NCBI GenBank assembly: GCA_007570785.1
Contig: ML660777.1
Location: 3,549,436-3,613,435, forward strand
Length of the DNA stretch: 64,000 nt
Source of the DNA: Antilocapra americana
Lineage: Eukaryota > Chordata > Mammalia > Artiodactyla > Antilocapridae
Reading direction: 5' to 3'
The notes beneath the pieces were generated by a model. It did not search any database and was not told the DNA's origin. It was given only the letters and a program-made list of their open reading frames with translations. This document shows positions 46,450 through 58,391 of this stretch, one piece after another (within the stretch, counting starts at the first letter, position 1; each line of letters begins with the position of its first letter). Position numbers and translations under genes: made by a program.

Positions 46450-46590
46450 AAATAGATGCTTACTCTTAATCTATTGCTATTGAAGCCAATTTTGAGAGTG
46501 GAGACAGGGTGGGAGAAGGGGTGGAGTAGGGAGAGAGAAAAGGCTACAGAGAGAAAACAGCCAGTATTTTATGTTAGACAGATAGAAAGG

Positions 46591-46640
46591 AGAGACAGAG
46601 AGAGAGAGAGAGAAGAAGAGAAGAAAAAACAAAACAAGAA
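46591..46640. repeat. (GA)n/purine tract
   Basis: gagacagagagagagagaga followed by an A/G-rich run. Confidence 0.93.
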
Positions 46641-47341
46641 AAAAATAAAAGAACAAAGACTGACTTGTGAAAAACAGTATCAGACCATAAACAAAATGCC
46701 TTCCAGAGCAGATTATACAAAGGGCATTTCACAAGTTAAACAATCCCTAACCATCAAGGTTGTGAAAGAGACCAGAAACTGAAAAAGGAAGCAGTCTCTC
46801 CTCTCTCTGTATTGGTGAAGACAGAAATTCCTAGTGTCTTTGAGGCTGAATCTTAATCTCATCTTGAGTTTGATTCCCTGACATGCTCTTCAACCTCTCA
46901 TTTATTTTAGAACTGTGAGATACTACCTATTCCTCGTGAAATTAAAACTAAGTTTATTTTAAACACATTTTATTCCACCTTTTAATTTGCTTGGGCTACA
47001 CTGTGAGCTCTCCCCAAACAGAAAGTGAGGCTGTGGAGTTAGCAGATGAGAGCTGCCTGGGAAGGAGCTGACCTTTATAGGCGTGGCACGTGGTAGGCTT
47101 TTCCATCCACCTTCCCTTTCTCCACTGGGCTCCTAACTATATTTAAGTATAATTTCACCCTGCCTGAGCTTTTTCTAGGTAAAGACTGGTTTCTGGGTCA
47201 GAACCCTGCTCTGTGAATATTACTAAGGTCCATGGGAGGATGTTTTGCAGATATAGGCTTTGATAATCACAGTTTATCTTTTATTTGAACAGTTCTGAGC
47301 AAAAGATAGTTAGGTGCTTAGATATAAAAGAACCACAGTAC
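46641..47341. other. Intergenic, no feature recognised
   Basis: No gene or assignable repeat. Confidence 0.45.
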
Positions 47342-47350
47342 CTCCTTCTC

Positions 47351-47569
47351 AGGCTTCCCTGGTATCTCAGACAGTAAAGAGTCCACCTGCAATGCAGGAG
47401 ATTTGGGTTCGATCCCTGGGTCAGGAAGTTCCCCTGGAGAAGGGAATGGCTGCCCACTCCAGTATTCTGACCTGGAGAATTCCATGGACAGAGGAGCCTG
47501 GCAGGGTACAGTTCATGGGGTCTCAAAGAGTCGAACATGACTGAGGGCCTAACACACACACATACACAT
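47351..47569 (+). repeat. Bov-tA SINE with 9-bp TSD
   Basis: ctccttctc at 47342-47350 and 47570-47578. ggcttccctggtatctcaga, gggttcgatccctgggtcag, and a (AC)n tail. Confidence 0.93.
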
Positions 47570-48010
47570 CTCCTTCTCGCAGAGCAACTTATGGTATTAT
47601 TAAGAGAAATTTGCCCAGTGGTGGAGAAAGAAAGAAGAGTTGGTGACTGGTAATCAGATGTCTGCACAAGCTGGTTTGTCTCGAATAATTATTAATAGTG
47701 CCTCCTTTCACTCTCGAAAAAGTTCTGGTGTGGATGAAAGCATATAATATCACTCCACAAACAACCCTAGAGATATTTTTAAAGATACCCTTACAGTCTG
47801 TGGACATGGACATGTACTGTGACACACACAAAAGCTCCTTGACAGTAAGTGATTAGGGTAATTGCAATAATCAGAAGTCTGAAAACATATCACAGGCATT
47901 CGCTTTATTGTCCTTTTACAGATACTGTAATTTTTTATAAACTGAAACTTTGTGGTGATGCATTCCAAAGAAATAATGAGTGTGCTGCTCTGGGTGCAAA
48001 GCGGACTTTT

Positions 48011-49083
48011 TTTTTTAATTAAACATTTTTTTTTTATTAGTTTTGCCAAACAATGACATGATATCACCATGGGTTCACATATGCTCCCCCTCCAGAACCC
48101 CCCTCCCTCCTCCCTCCCCCCAGGAAATCTCGTTGCACCAGTCCCAAGCATCAATCCTGGGCCGGCTATTGCTTAGACATATGATAATTAACATGTTTCA
48201 ATGCCATTCTCCCATATCATCCCACCCTTTCCCTCATCCATAGAGGCCCTGAGTCTATTCTATACATCTGCGTTCCTTTTGCTGTCTCGCATGCTGGGTT
48301 CTCGTTACCGTCTTTCTAAATTCCATATATATGCGTTAATATACTCTATTGTTGTTTTTGCTTCTGGCTTACTTCACTCTGGATAATGGGCTCCAGTTTC
48401 GTCCACCTGAGTAGAACTGATTCAAATGAATTTTTCCTTAATGCTGAGTAATATTCCATTGTGTATATGTACCACAGCTTTCTTATCCATTCATCAGTTG
48501 ATGGGCATCTAGGTTGGTTCCATGTCCTGGCTATTGTAAACAATGCAGCGATGAACATTGGGGTACATGTGTCTCTTTCAATTCTGGTTTCCTCGGTATA
48601 TATGCCCAACAGTGGGATTCCTGGGTCATATAGCAGGACTATTTGCAGTTTTTTAAGGAACCTCCACACTGTTTTCCATAGTGGCTGTACTAGTTTGCAA
48701 TCCCACCAACAGTGTAAGAGAGTTCCCTTTTCTCCACATCCTCTCCAGCATTTATTACTTGTGGATTTTTGGATTGCAGCCATTCTGAGTGGTGTAAAGT
48801 GATATCTCATTGTGGTTTTGATTTGCATTTCTCTGATAATGAGTGATGTTGAGCATCTTTTCATGTGTTTGTTAGCCATTTTTATGTCTTCTTTGGAGAA
48901 ACGTCTGTTCAATTCTTTGGCCCACTTTTTGATTGGGTCGTTTATTTTCCTAGAATGGAGCTGCAGGAGTTGCTTGTATATTTTTGAGATTAATTGTTTG
49001 TCCGTTGCTTCATTGGCTATTATTTTCTCCCATTCTGAAGGCTGTCTTTTCACCTTGCTTATAGTTTCCTTTGCAGTGCAGAA
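48011..49083 (-). repeat. Young 5'-truncated L1 with perfect 15-bp TSD, ORF2 C-terminus
   Basis: gcaaagcggactttt occurs at 47996-48010 and 49084-49098, so the insertion is exactly bounded. A poly-T run marks the 3' end at the left. On the minus strand the ORF2 C-terminus is open from the truncation to 48346 ([19 protein letters not shown], then the Cys/His region [20 protein letters not shown] and the [12 protein letters not shown] block). A TAG stops it shortly after QKQKQQ. Beyond the stop, the familiar SILTHIYGI end is still readable, so the stop looks like one point change. Dead because truncated. Confidence 0.96.
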
Positions 49084-49205
49084 GCAAAGCGGACTTTTGA
49101 GGAGGAAACTACTCCTGGTGAAGATGCTGAGAAGATTGTTGAAATGACAACAAAGGATTTAAAATATTACATAAAACCAGTTGATAAATGAGCATGGGGT
49201 TTGAG

Positions 49206-49408
49206 TGTGTGTGTGTGCTAAGTGGCTTCAGTTGTGTCTGATTCTTTGCGATTCTATGAACTATAGCCCCACCAAGCTCCTCTGTCCATGGGATTCTCCA
49301 GGCAACAGTACTGGAGAGGGTAGCCATTCCCTTCTCCAGGGAATCTTCTCGACCAAGGGACTGAAGCTGCATCTCTTACGTCTTCTGCATTAGCAGGCGG
49401 GTTCTTGG
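49206..49408 (-). repeat. Bov-tA SINE, antisense
   Basis: A (GT)n-flanked start gtgtgctaagtggcttcagt, gggattctccaggcaacagt, ending at gcaggcgggttctt. The final head bases are lost. Confidence 0.9.
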
Positions 49409-50761
49409 AGAGGATTGAGTAATTGTGAAAGAAATTCCATTAAGGGAAAATGGTATCAAAGAACATTACCTATTACAGAGAAATCGTTCATGAAAGCAGG
49501 AGTCACTCAATGTAACCAACTTCAACTTTTTTCTTATTTTAAGAAATTGACATAGTCACTCCAGGCTTCAGCAGCCACCACCCTGATCAGAAGCCATCAA
49601 CACAGAGGTAAGATTCTCCAACAGTGAAAAGAATACAACCCACCGAGGGCACAGATGATGGTTAGCAATGTATATTGTATTTTTAGACATAATGCTATTG
49701 CACACTTAACAGTATAGTGTAAAGATGACTTTTATGTACACTGGGAAACCAAAACATTCTTGTGACTCACTTCATTGCAATATTCAATTAATGGTCTGGA
49801 ACCAAACCTGCAATATCTCTGGGGTGTGCCTGTAAGTAATTCGTGATCCATTATCTTGTTCAGTTCTAGATTTTCCACTGAACCTGCCTGTCAGTCCTGC
49901 TGAGCCCTGAACAATAGACAGTGAGCACATAGGCACACAAAGAAGACAGGGCTGTCTGGGAAGCAGGGGAAAGGCTTGCATCAACCAGGGGAACTGGGAG
50001 AGTATGAGCCCTGGGAAGGAACTCACATGTTTTTAAACATGGAAGTCATTACAAAGTGATGAGTCCAGAGGGGAGGCAAGGGATAACAGGAAATCATATG
50101 TTGCCTCTGCCTGGTTCTGCTCCTGCCTATTTTATTTTACCTTGTGGCAAGGGGTGAGGAAGTTAAAAAACACTTATACTAAGTTAAAAGTGCTTGTATT
50201 TCCACAGTCAAGCTTAGAATATACCCTGCCCAGCATCACACCAATTGTCCAGGATGAACTGCCCCTCGTGGCCCTCCTTCTTCCTCCCTCAATTTGTTTA
50301 CTTCCAACAGTAAAAGGGAAATTACAGTGTAAGCATGAAGGTGACAACCACTTGGGAAACAAGTTCCTGATAGAATGATGGCCTCATCAGTGGGTCTGTT
50401 CTGTTATCGAAACTGCAGTTGGGATACTCACAGTCACAGCTCAAACTGCAAGAACTTTTACAACCATAAGCATCGCTGGAATTGCAGGGAGGAAAGAAAA
50501 ACATGCGGTTAGTAAACACTAGTCAACTTAAAGAAAAGAATATTGGTCAATATCCATGCAGATACTTGCTTCCCAGCAGAAATGCCTAATTTTTAAATAA
50601 ATAAATTAAAACTTATTCCTGGTTTTAAACAAACTGTTTCCTTTGGTGTTTGATATATTGTAACACATTATGAAAGCAGATCAGCAAAGCAAAGATGTCT
50701 GCTTGGCATTCCTCCTTGAGACTATTCAGCTTTCACTGATGAAATAGGATAAAAAGTCACT
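49409..50761. other. Intergenic, no feature recognised
   Basis: No gene. Short overlapping open frames at 50140-50520 have no recognisable similarity. Confidence 0.45.
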
Positions 50762-51335
50762 TGTATTAGGATTCTCCAAAGAAACGAAACCAGTAAGAGA
50801 TATATCAAAATTTTTGTATAAAAATATATTTTAAGTTTATCTAGTATGGATCATTTTATATATATAATTTACCATACAAATTAGATCTACATGTCTATAA
50901 ATATTTACATAATACATATTACCACTTCTTTTTTTTAATCTCTTCTGGTACATATAAGAGAACAAGAGAGAGAGATTCATTTTAAGGAATTGCCTCGTGC
51001 AGTTGTGGAGGCTGGCAAGTCCATAATCTGCAAAGTAGGCCAGGAAGTGCAGACCTAGGCAGGAACTGCACTTCAAGGCCACAGGCTCTCTGCTGGCTGA
51101 ATTCCCTTTCCTCCTAAGAGGTCAGTCTTTTTCGATTAAAGCCTTCGACTTATTGGATGAGGCTTGCTTACATTAAAGAGAGTAATCTGCTTTACCCAAA
51201 GTCTACTGATTTAAATATTATTCTCACTTAAAAAATACATTCACAGAAATGTCTAGAATAATGTTTGACCAAGTGTCAGGATAGTGTATCCTCACCAAAT
51301 GGACACATGAAATTAACCATCACAATCAGTGTCCC
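50762..51335 (-). repeat. Old mammalian interspersed repeat, antisense (family not assigned)
   Basis: 'taggattctccaaagaaacg', 'aggaattgcctcgtgcagtt', gtggaggctggcaagtccat and 'aaattaaccatcacaatcag'. The inverse of the 20855-21240 repeat type. Confidence 0.5.
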
Positions 51336-51340
51336 CAGTG

Positions 51341-53420
51341 TGATGCTACCTTAGTCTTGGTCACACCTTCAAAACCCGCTTTATAGTCAAAAGCCAGGAA
51401 GTATTCGTAACTGAGGCACTATATTTGTAACATAAATAAAAATAAGACACCTATAGAAAATTATTTGCAATTAATAACATGGAGCAAAGTTCTTCCCTAG
51501 ATTTAGTACAAAATAAAATAAAGAAATTAATTCCCTTGATTTTGTCCAGTTTTCCTGAACTATATTGTGAAGGATACTGCCTCTAGGCAAATGAACATAC
51601 AGATTCAGTCTTTGCAACTGAGACACACAATAATAAGATGTAGATAAATACAGAAGGTTACATTGACTCATTCAGACTTGCTGCTTCTGACCTAAATAAG
51701 AGAATATGCAGTTGATTTATCTCAGAACATTGTCAGGAAACCGTGTTTTTAACTTGGAAATGCAAAAGGTTTTTTTAATAAAGCATACTTGAAATGATAT
51801 GGAAATGTGTTTCACCACTAGAACAGGCTTCCTATTTTTAATCAAGATAGTTTCCTAGTGTGTGGTAGTTACTCTGCGCAGCCCCCAGAACAATCTTGGA
51901 GTGGAGTAGTGACTCAGCAGTTATTGTCCCAAGAGGTTCTCTAGATGCCGGAATATCTGAACCCCAAACAGAGCCCCCTGGGCTGACATGTGGGGCTGTC
52001 AATAGCACAGATACTTTAAGTAGAAACTTGAAACCTCCTTTCCCAGAAAACCATCTCAGTGTTTATTTTTCTTTCAGAGAAAAGTAGGCTGTGAAAGATA
52101 TTTTTCAAAAATAGACTAAGACACTTACATAGTGAACCTAATATAAGTTATCTCCCTATAAATGTAAGACATCACCCCTAGATGAACTGCCCTTTATAAA
52201 AGAAGTAACACTGACTCCTGGAAATGAGAACAAAATATTGTTTGTGGTGAATGATTTCTATTTGCATTTTATCCCTGGTAGTAAATAATTATTTTTACCA
52301 CTCAAGATTTAGATCAATGAGAAGTGTGAAATATTCAATGATCTTTTCTTCTTGTTATACTCTCTTGTTATAAAGAATATTATCTATAAAGATGATTGTT
52401 CATTTATTTTGCTCCTTTGGTATATTTTGAAAGCTGTGTGCTGGCATTGTGAGATATGCTGGAGATTGGTCAAGGAGTAAGACTCAGCTTGTAACATCAG
52501 AGACCTCCAGTGCTAGCAGGCTAGCGGGGGCAGGTAAGCACCCAGGGTATGTGTCATGAAAACAGAGGAACATAAGCCTTATTCAGAGAGAAGAGGTTAA
52601 TGACGGTGTCAGCCAGCAAGAAATATGTAAATTCCCTAAATGTGTGCTATGTGCCCAAGACTAGATGTCCTAACCTTCTTTTGCCTGGTGTTAATCCTTC
52701 AGCAGTGGAGACCCTGAATCAAGTTGAAGATATGTTGACCTCATGACTCTTCAAGTGAGCTTCATGGAACATGGGATCTGCAAGAGGGCACTTCTCACAA
52801 AGCTTGATTACAAGTCAGAACAGAAGCTCCAATGAGAGGCTGCTGACTGAAGTGTGGTCTTTAGGAAACTCAAAGCACATCTTCCAACATCTGTCAAACA
52901 TGAAGGCTATCACCCCCATTCTCCTGTCTCAACCATCCTCCATTTGAGAGGTGTGAAATAGTCTGTGTGTATTTACTCATCAACATTTATTGTTCATACC
53001 TTGCTGCCTCCTTCCAGAAAGAATTTGGGAACGCTTCCTTTTTGTAAAGATATCCACATGACATGGCCATTGAAAGACTATAACAATACATGTTAAGTCA
53101 TTGAGGAGGTAGTGAGTATTTTAACCTAGTTTGCTGTAATTGAGCATTAAATTTACCTCTATTCATACACTGATAGTTAAGGGGTGGGGGGAAGGAAAGA
53201 AAGAAAGGAGTTGGGAAAGGGTGAGCAACACGGCACTCCCGTAACTTTTATCGTTAGATAGAAAAGAAAATGAGCGATTCAAAAATGTCTTTACTCTTCC
53301 TCTAGGGCAAAATCCCTAGGAGAGGAATAGAGTAAAAATATCTCTATACAGGGAATTATGTAAGCAATATTTATGCAAAGGATGTGGATACATGCTATGT
53401 GTGTGCATGTATGCATGGTA
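51341..53420. other. Intergenic, no gene recognised
   Basis: Two kilobases of unassigned sequence without clear repeats. Confidence 0.45.
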
Positions 53421-53454
53421 TGTGTGTGGTGTGTGTGTGTGTGTGTGTGTGTGT
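53421..53454. repeat. (GT)n microsatellite
   Basis: About 34 bp of GT with one GG interruption, preceded by tgtgtgcatgtatgcat. Confidence 0.97.
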
Positions 53455-53504
53455 TATGAAAGCTGAAAGCAAATTGTTAAAGCTTCCGAAATGTCCTTCT
53501 ATAG

Positions 53505-53745
53505 GGAGCTAACATAGCTCCCATTTATTTTATGTGGACACTGTACTAGGGCTTTATATGTATTTTCTCTGATAATGTTGTGGGATAGATGCTATTTCTC
53601 TGATGATGTGAGATAAACATTGTTCCACAAGCTACTTAAGAAGGAACTTAGAGAGACCAAGGAACTTGGCCAAGTTGTAAAGCTAAGATATGGATCTGTG
53701 TCTGTCTGATCTAAAGTCTATGTTCTTTCCACTCTACCGACCAAA
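53505..53745 (+). repeat. MIR SINE (ancient)
   Basis: 'ctagggctttatatgtattt', 'gggatagatgctatttctct', aaggaacttggccaagttgt and 'aagtctatgttctttccact' follow the MIR core in order. Confidence 0.75.
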
Positions 53746-55498
53746 GTAATGTAGAATTCTGTTGATTTGACATGGAGACAGAAGTAGAACAATCTGGAAA
53801 ATGCTAATCATCATGTCCTTATATCTCCAATAACTATTGTCTAAATCTACTTTTTGACACAGTCAGAAGAGAAAACCATCTGAGTTTAAGATTGCTGACA
53901 AAATCTGCAATGTTGGTATTTTGCAAAAGAAAATGTAAATGTTTTATACACTGAGTCTCTAAAAAGCATAGCAGAATTTCTTTTAAATGAAGGTCTAGCC
54001 AGGTATACACTTTTCAAGATGAGGACTAAATCCTATCTTCCTGCAAGGCTAGGCTGTGGGGCTGATTATGGTTAGAGCCAAAGCTTTTCTTCCTAACCAG
54101 GTTAGTGTGCCAGAGTCTATGCAATAAAGCTTAAAAGCAACATACATCAGTAAAGACTCTCACTTGAAAATGACAGAAATCCAATTTGAATCAATATGGA
54201 AAAAGGATTGGTGATCTTACAAAATCAAAGGAGGGGTGACTATCCAAACCACCTGAAAAGTAGAGATTGTGCCCCATGAGTCAAAAGAATTTCAATGCCC
54301 CCAGGTTTCTTTTCTCTCCCTCTCTTACTTTCTCTCTCATTTGCTATCTCTTTCTTTGTGCAAAGTTCTTCTTGCACTGAGTTAGGCTTTCTCCATGTGG
54401 CAGGAAATATGATCACTTAGAGTTCCCAAGTTTCACATCTCAATTCCATCACAGGGTAGGGCTGTCTCATACAAACTACTTCTCCTTCCCCAAGAAACAA
54501 ATAAACAACCCAAGTAGAACATCTCGGTTTGGTTGCCCAGCTGTGGAGTACTCAATACTTTCAAGAAAGTAGAGTTGCTCAGAGAACTGCATGATTACAA
54601 TAGAAAGAAGAGCAATTTCCAGAAGTCAGGAGGTGATTGGTAAAACAAACAGTAAGTACACTCCATAAGATTGTCTTGTGTCAGTGACTTTTAAACACAG
54701 AGATTAGCAACAGTCAAGCATTTCTGTATAAAACAATATTTTGTTTACTGATGGATTAAAATTTTCATTTGTTAATACTCTTATTGCAAAAGACATTCAA
54801 GATCACTTAAAGGGATGTATAAAATAAACCAGTTACCAATAATATATGCCAGTAAGTCATAAACTACAAATTATATGAGAGTCAAAATTTTAAAACAAAT
54901 ATGGAAGCGAAAGTAGAAGTAGAAATTAATTAGTTGAAAAGTGCAATCATACTGTTTATTTTGAGTTACAAATTTTGCTCTACAAAAGGGAATGATAAGA
55001 CAATTCATGGTACCCATAAAATAAAAACAAATCTATTTCTCAAAATGACCAGGACTAGTCCTTATAGTAGGTCCAAAAAAAGAAATGTTCCTAAGCTGCT
55101 TCATAAAGTAGAGAAAGTGTAATCCTATAACACAAGATCCATAGGAGAATTAATAGAGAAATTCTCAATACAAACTCAGGGCTCCATATCCAGTACAATT
55201 CAAGAAAAACAATTCTGCAGGGGATATAACAATCTGTTCTGGAAATACATCTCTTGGCCCTTAAGAGATTTAATCCAGTGATAGATTTCGTGCATTTAAC
55301 TCAGTAAACAAGTATTGTGGTGTATCTACTAATTGCCAAACACGGATGTTGGAAATATAACAGAAACAAAATATGAAGGAACAAATGGAATGTGCGTCTT
55401 TCCTAAATCATTCTTGGACATTGCTTCTCTTAGTTGAGCTTTTAATAACAACAACAGAAAGTAACCTAAATAACAAAGAATTAAAAAATGTGCTCTCA
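53746..55498. other. Intergenic with one old repeat-like stretch
   Basis: 54140-54490 resembles a decayed mammalian repeat (pyrimidine tract tctctccctctcttactttc, then tctccatgtggcaggaaa), family unsure. The rest is unassigned. Confidence 0.4.
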
Positions 55499-55618
55499 GA
55501 CTTCCTAGGTGGCAGAGTGGATGAATGGTGGCAGGTGGGAGAATGGTGGCTACCCATTCCAGTATTCAGGCCTGAGTCCCAAAGAGTTGGACACGACTAA
55601 GAGACTTTCACTTTCACT
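55499..55618 (+). repeat. Rearranged Bov-A fragment
   Basis: The head gacttcctaggtggcagagt jumps through a duplicated 'gaatggtggc' segment to cccattccagtattcaggcc and the tail agagttggacacgactaaga. It ends in (tttcac)n, as in some Bov-A copies. Confidence 0.8.
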
Positions 55619-55764
55619 CTCTTTTTTGGGAAGGGGGGCAATAATTAAGTCAGTTGCCTGTTAAAGATCCTACATTATGTTTACAAAATTGTACCAGATA
55701 TGTCTATTAAAGTACTTTTCAGAAATCTGTAGTACAGACCTGTGGACTAGCTCTTCCTTTTTAA

Positions 55765-55915
55765 AACTCAAGTGTAGCTGATTAACAATATTGTGTTAGT
55801 TTCAGGTGTACAGCATAGTGATTCAGTTAGAGTATGGAATTAACAGGTACAAAGTATTATCCATAGGATAGATGTGCAACAAGGATTTCCTGGACTAGTT
55901 CCTTTTTGAGCAGAC
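55765..55915 (-). repeat. L1 3' UTR fragment, antisense
   Basis: 'agtgtagctgattaacaata', ttgtgttagtttcaggtgta and cagcatagtgattcagttag match the reverse of a common L1 3' UTR. Confidence 0.65.
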
Positions 55916-57089
55916 TGTATCCAGATAAACCTGCCTGGTATCCACAAAACAGGTATCCCAGAGAACTCTCTATGTTGTTAAATCATTCATCAAAACAGAG
56001 TTACACAGCACTGACTGTATATTATTGTTATTACTGTTATTATTACAATTTTAGCACCACCAGTCAATAGGTTAAGCTGATCTACGCAACTGCTTGTAAT
56101 TCTATAAGGGTATAACTCATTACTTGACTTGTCAAGAGAGCATGCATCTAATTAATACAATCAGTGAGCCAATTTACTGGCTCCATTTAGGAATGAAATT
56201 TACCTACCTGTTCTTATCTACTCTTATTTTTACGTAGTCTTGTGGTAAAGTGTCTAAATCTACATTGAAAGCCTGTTATTTATATTGAAATGATCAAGCT
56301 TGGCCCATGGATCTCTGTTAAATCAAAGAAGACAATAAATGATGCACAGGTCTGAATTTTCAAAAGACACAGTCAAAGACATTTAAATAATAAGGAGGCT
56401 ACATTTTCTGATAACAAAGAATATCACTTCCTGGCTACATACAATTCTGAACCATTTAGTCACTAATATCTCAGAATGCCAGTTACCAGAGATAAGAATA
56501 ATGCCTCCCAAATAAGTTGTCAGGAGAGTCAGTCTAAAGGCTCTACTGAAAGTATTCCTTGAACAGTAGGGCATTGTGATAATTTTTCATGGTCAAGTTA
56601 TAGTAACACATGAATAAAATTCTCAAGAACAACTGTGATATTTGATTGCAACTTCTGTTGCTTGATAAAAAATATTACTAGCCACAATTCCCAGGGGTTG
56701 CTAATATTCTCCAAAGTCAGATTGTCAGAAATTATGTGCCTTCTGGCTGCAGTATACTTATTCTTGGCAAGTATTCTTGCCAAAAAATAGAACTTGACTC
56801 TCATCAAGTGTCGAGATATAGTGACTGATGTGCAAGAAATCTTTACAAAGCTAGAGGGCCATCAGTAAATTCTAGGCCACGGGAATCTCTCTAGGACAAA
56901 TGATCTGTTTTTTTTTTTTAAATAAAGAAACTTCAAGGAATAAAATAAAGAGAGGGGAAAAAAAGATGGAGGAGGAAACTGGAGGTTTAAAGTGATTTAA
57001 GAGGTATACAAATCAATTGTAAATGTATGGCATAGCACCCAGTTTATTCAATAAATCCTTTTCAGGAGTTAAAAAGAGACAGGGAGACC
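55916..57089. other. Intergenic, no feature recognised
   Basis: No gene or assignable repeat. Confidence 0.45.
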
Positions 57090-57790
57090 CCAAGCATTTA
57101 AGGTAGACTTCATCAAAATCTGAAAATATTTGTTACTCAAACGACATCTTGATGGAAGGAAAAGCCATTGACTAGAAGTAAATATCAGCAAAGCACCTGT
57201 AATAAAGGACTTTTATCTAGAATATAAAAGGAATTCTCAACACTTAAGAAAAGAAACTAATTTGAAAGTGCCAGTTTAAAAAATGGACAAATGAACAGAT
57301 ACTTCATCAAAACGACATGGGTGGCAAATAAGCAGATGAAAGATGCTCACCATCATTACTCACTAGGGAAATGTGAATTAAGACTGTAATGAGATACTAT
57401 CATTTATCTACTAGAATGGCTAAAACTAAAAGAAAAAAAAACCTGACAATATCAAATACTGGGGTGGATGCAAAGCAACTGGAACTCTCATACACTGCTG
57501 CTGAGCCTGCAAAATGGTTTGGCAGTTTCCTACAAAGTTAAACTACGCTTGTGAGTCAGAAGTCATCCTCTTAGATATTTACCTAAATTTACTTAGAAAT
57601 GTGTGTTCACACAAAAATCTATATGTGAATGTTTATAGAGGCTTTAATCATAATTATCAAAATTGAAAAAAAAAACATACGGATGTTTAAACAAACTGTG
57701 CTATGTCCATACAATGAATAGTACTCAGCAAATAAAGGGAGAAATTACTAATTACATAATCAACATAAATGGATCTCTCTACTTTAAATG
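57090..57790 (+). repeat. L1 ORF2 3' segment (older subfamily)
   Basis: 'aaaatggacaaatgaacaga', 'ctcaccatcattactcacta', ctggaactctcatacactgc, 'gtccatacaatgaatagtac'. Frames are heavily broken. Confidence 0.75.
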
Positions 57791-57934
57791 TATTTGAAAT
57801 TTTCTCTAATACAACATTTTAAAAATATTTTTTATCATGAATCTTGTTTATTATAGCAATTAACCTAATAGTAATTCTTAAAAATTCAGCATACTGTATA
57901 TTGTTTAATATAAATAAATATACTTATTTAAACA

Positions 57935-58153
57935 AACTTTGGCCACCTGATGCAAAGAATTGACTCTTTGGAAAAGACCCTGATGCTGGGAAAGATTGAA
58001 GGCTGGAGAAGAAGGGGATGACAGAGGATGAGATGGTTGGATGGCATCACTGACGTGATGCACTTGAGTCTGAGTAGGCTCCGGGAATTGGTGATGGACA
58101 GGGAACCCTGGCACGCTGCAGTCCATGGGGTCGCAGAGTCGGACAAAAACTGA
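57935..58153 (+). repeat. BovB 3' end, sense
   Basis: actttggccacctgatgcaa, ggttggatggcatcactgac, gtccatggggtcgcagagtc. Inserted in L1-derived sequence. Confidence 0.92.
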
Positions 58154-58199
58154 GGTTGCACTACTTTTTTTTTTTTTCTTATAATATCTTTTAATTTAG

Positions 58200-58280
58200 T
58201 GTAATTGTGAAAATCCTGAATCACTATATTGTACACCTGAAGCTAATAAAGAAGTGATCAAAACAATAATAAAAAAATTG
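58200..58280 (+). repeat. L1 3' terminus
   Basis: 'cactatattgtacacctgaa' and 'gctaataaagaagtgatcaa', then an A-rich tail. Possibly the end of the L1 at 57090, separated by BovB. Confidence 0.55.
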
Positions 58281-58391
58281 AAGGATGTACACCAAAGGTA
58301 CACGGGCAAACTGAAAGAAATCCCAGAGGCCAAATACAGAACAATGTGAGCAACTACATAAATAAAGCAACATCAGATTACAACCCAAAGT

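Noticed and set aside
48346..49053. 235-codon minus-strand open frame as a host gene
   Set aside because: It is the ORF2 C-terminus of a 5'-truncated L1, exactly bounded by a 15-bp target duplication.
15361..53454. Arrays of short repeats as CRISPR-like structures
   Set aside because: All are simple (CA)n, (GT)n, (CT)n, (GA)n or (CCTT)n microsatellites or dispersed SINEs. There are no regular spacers, and the context is a mammalian genome.
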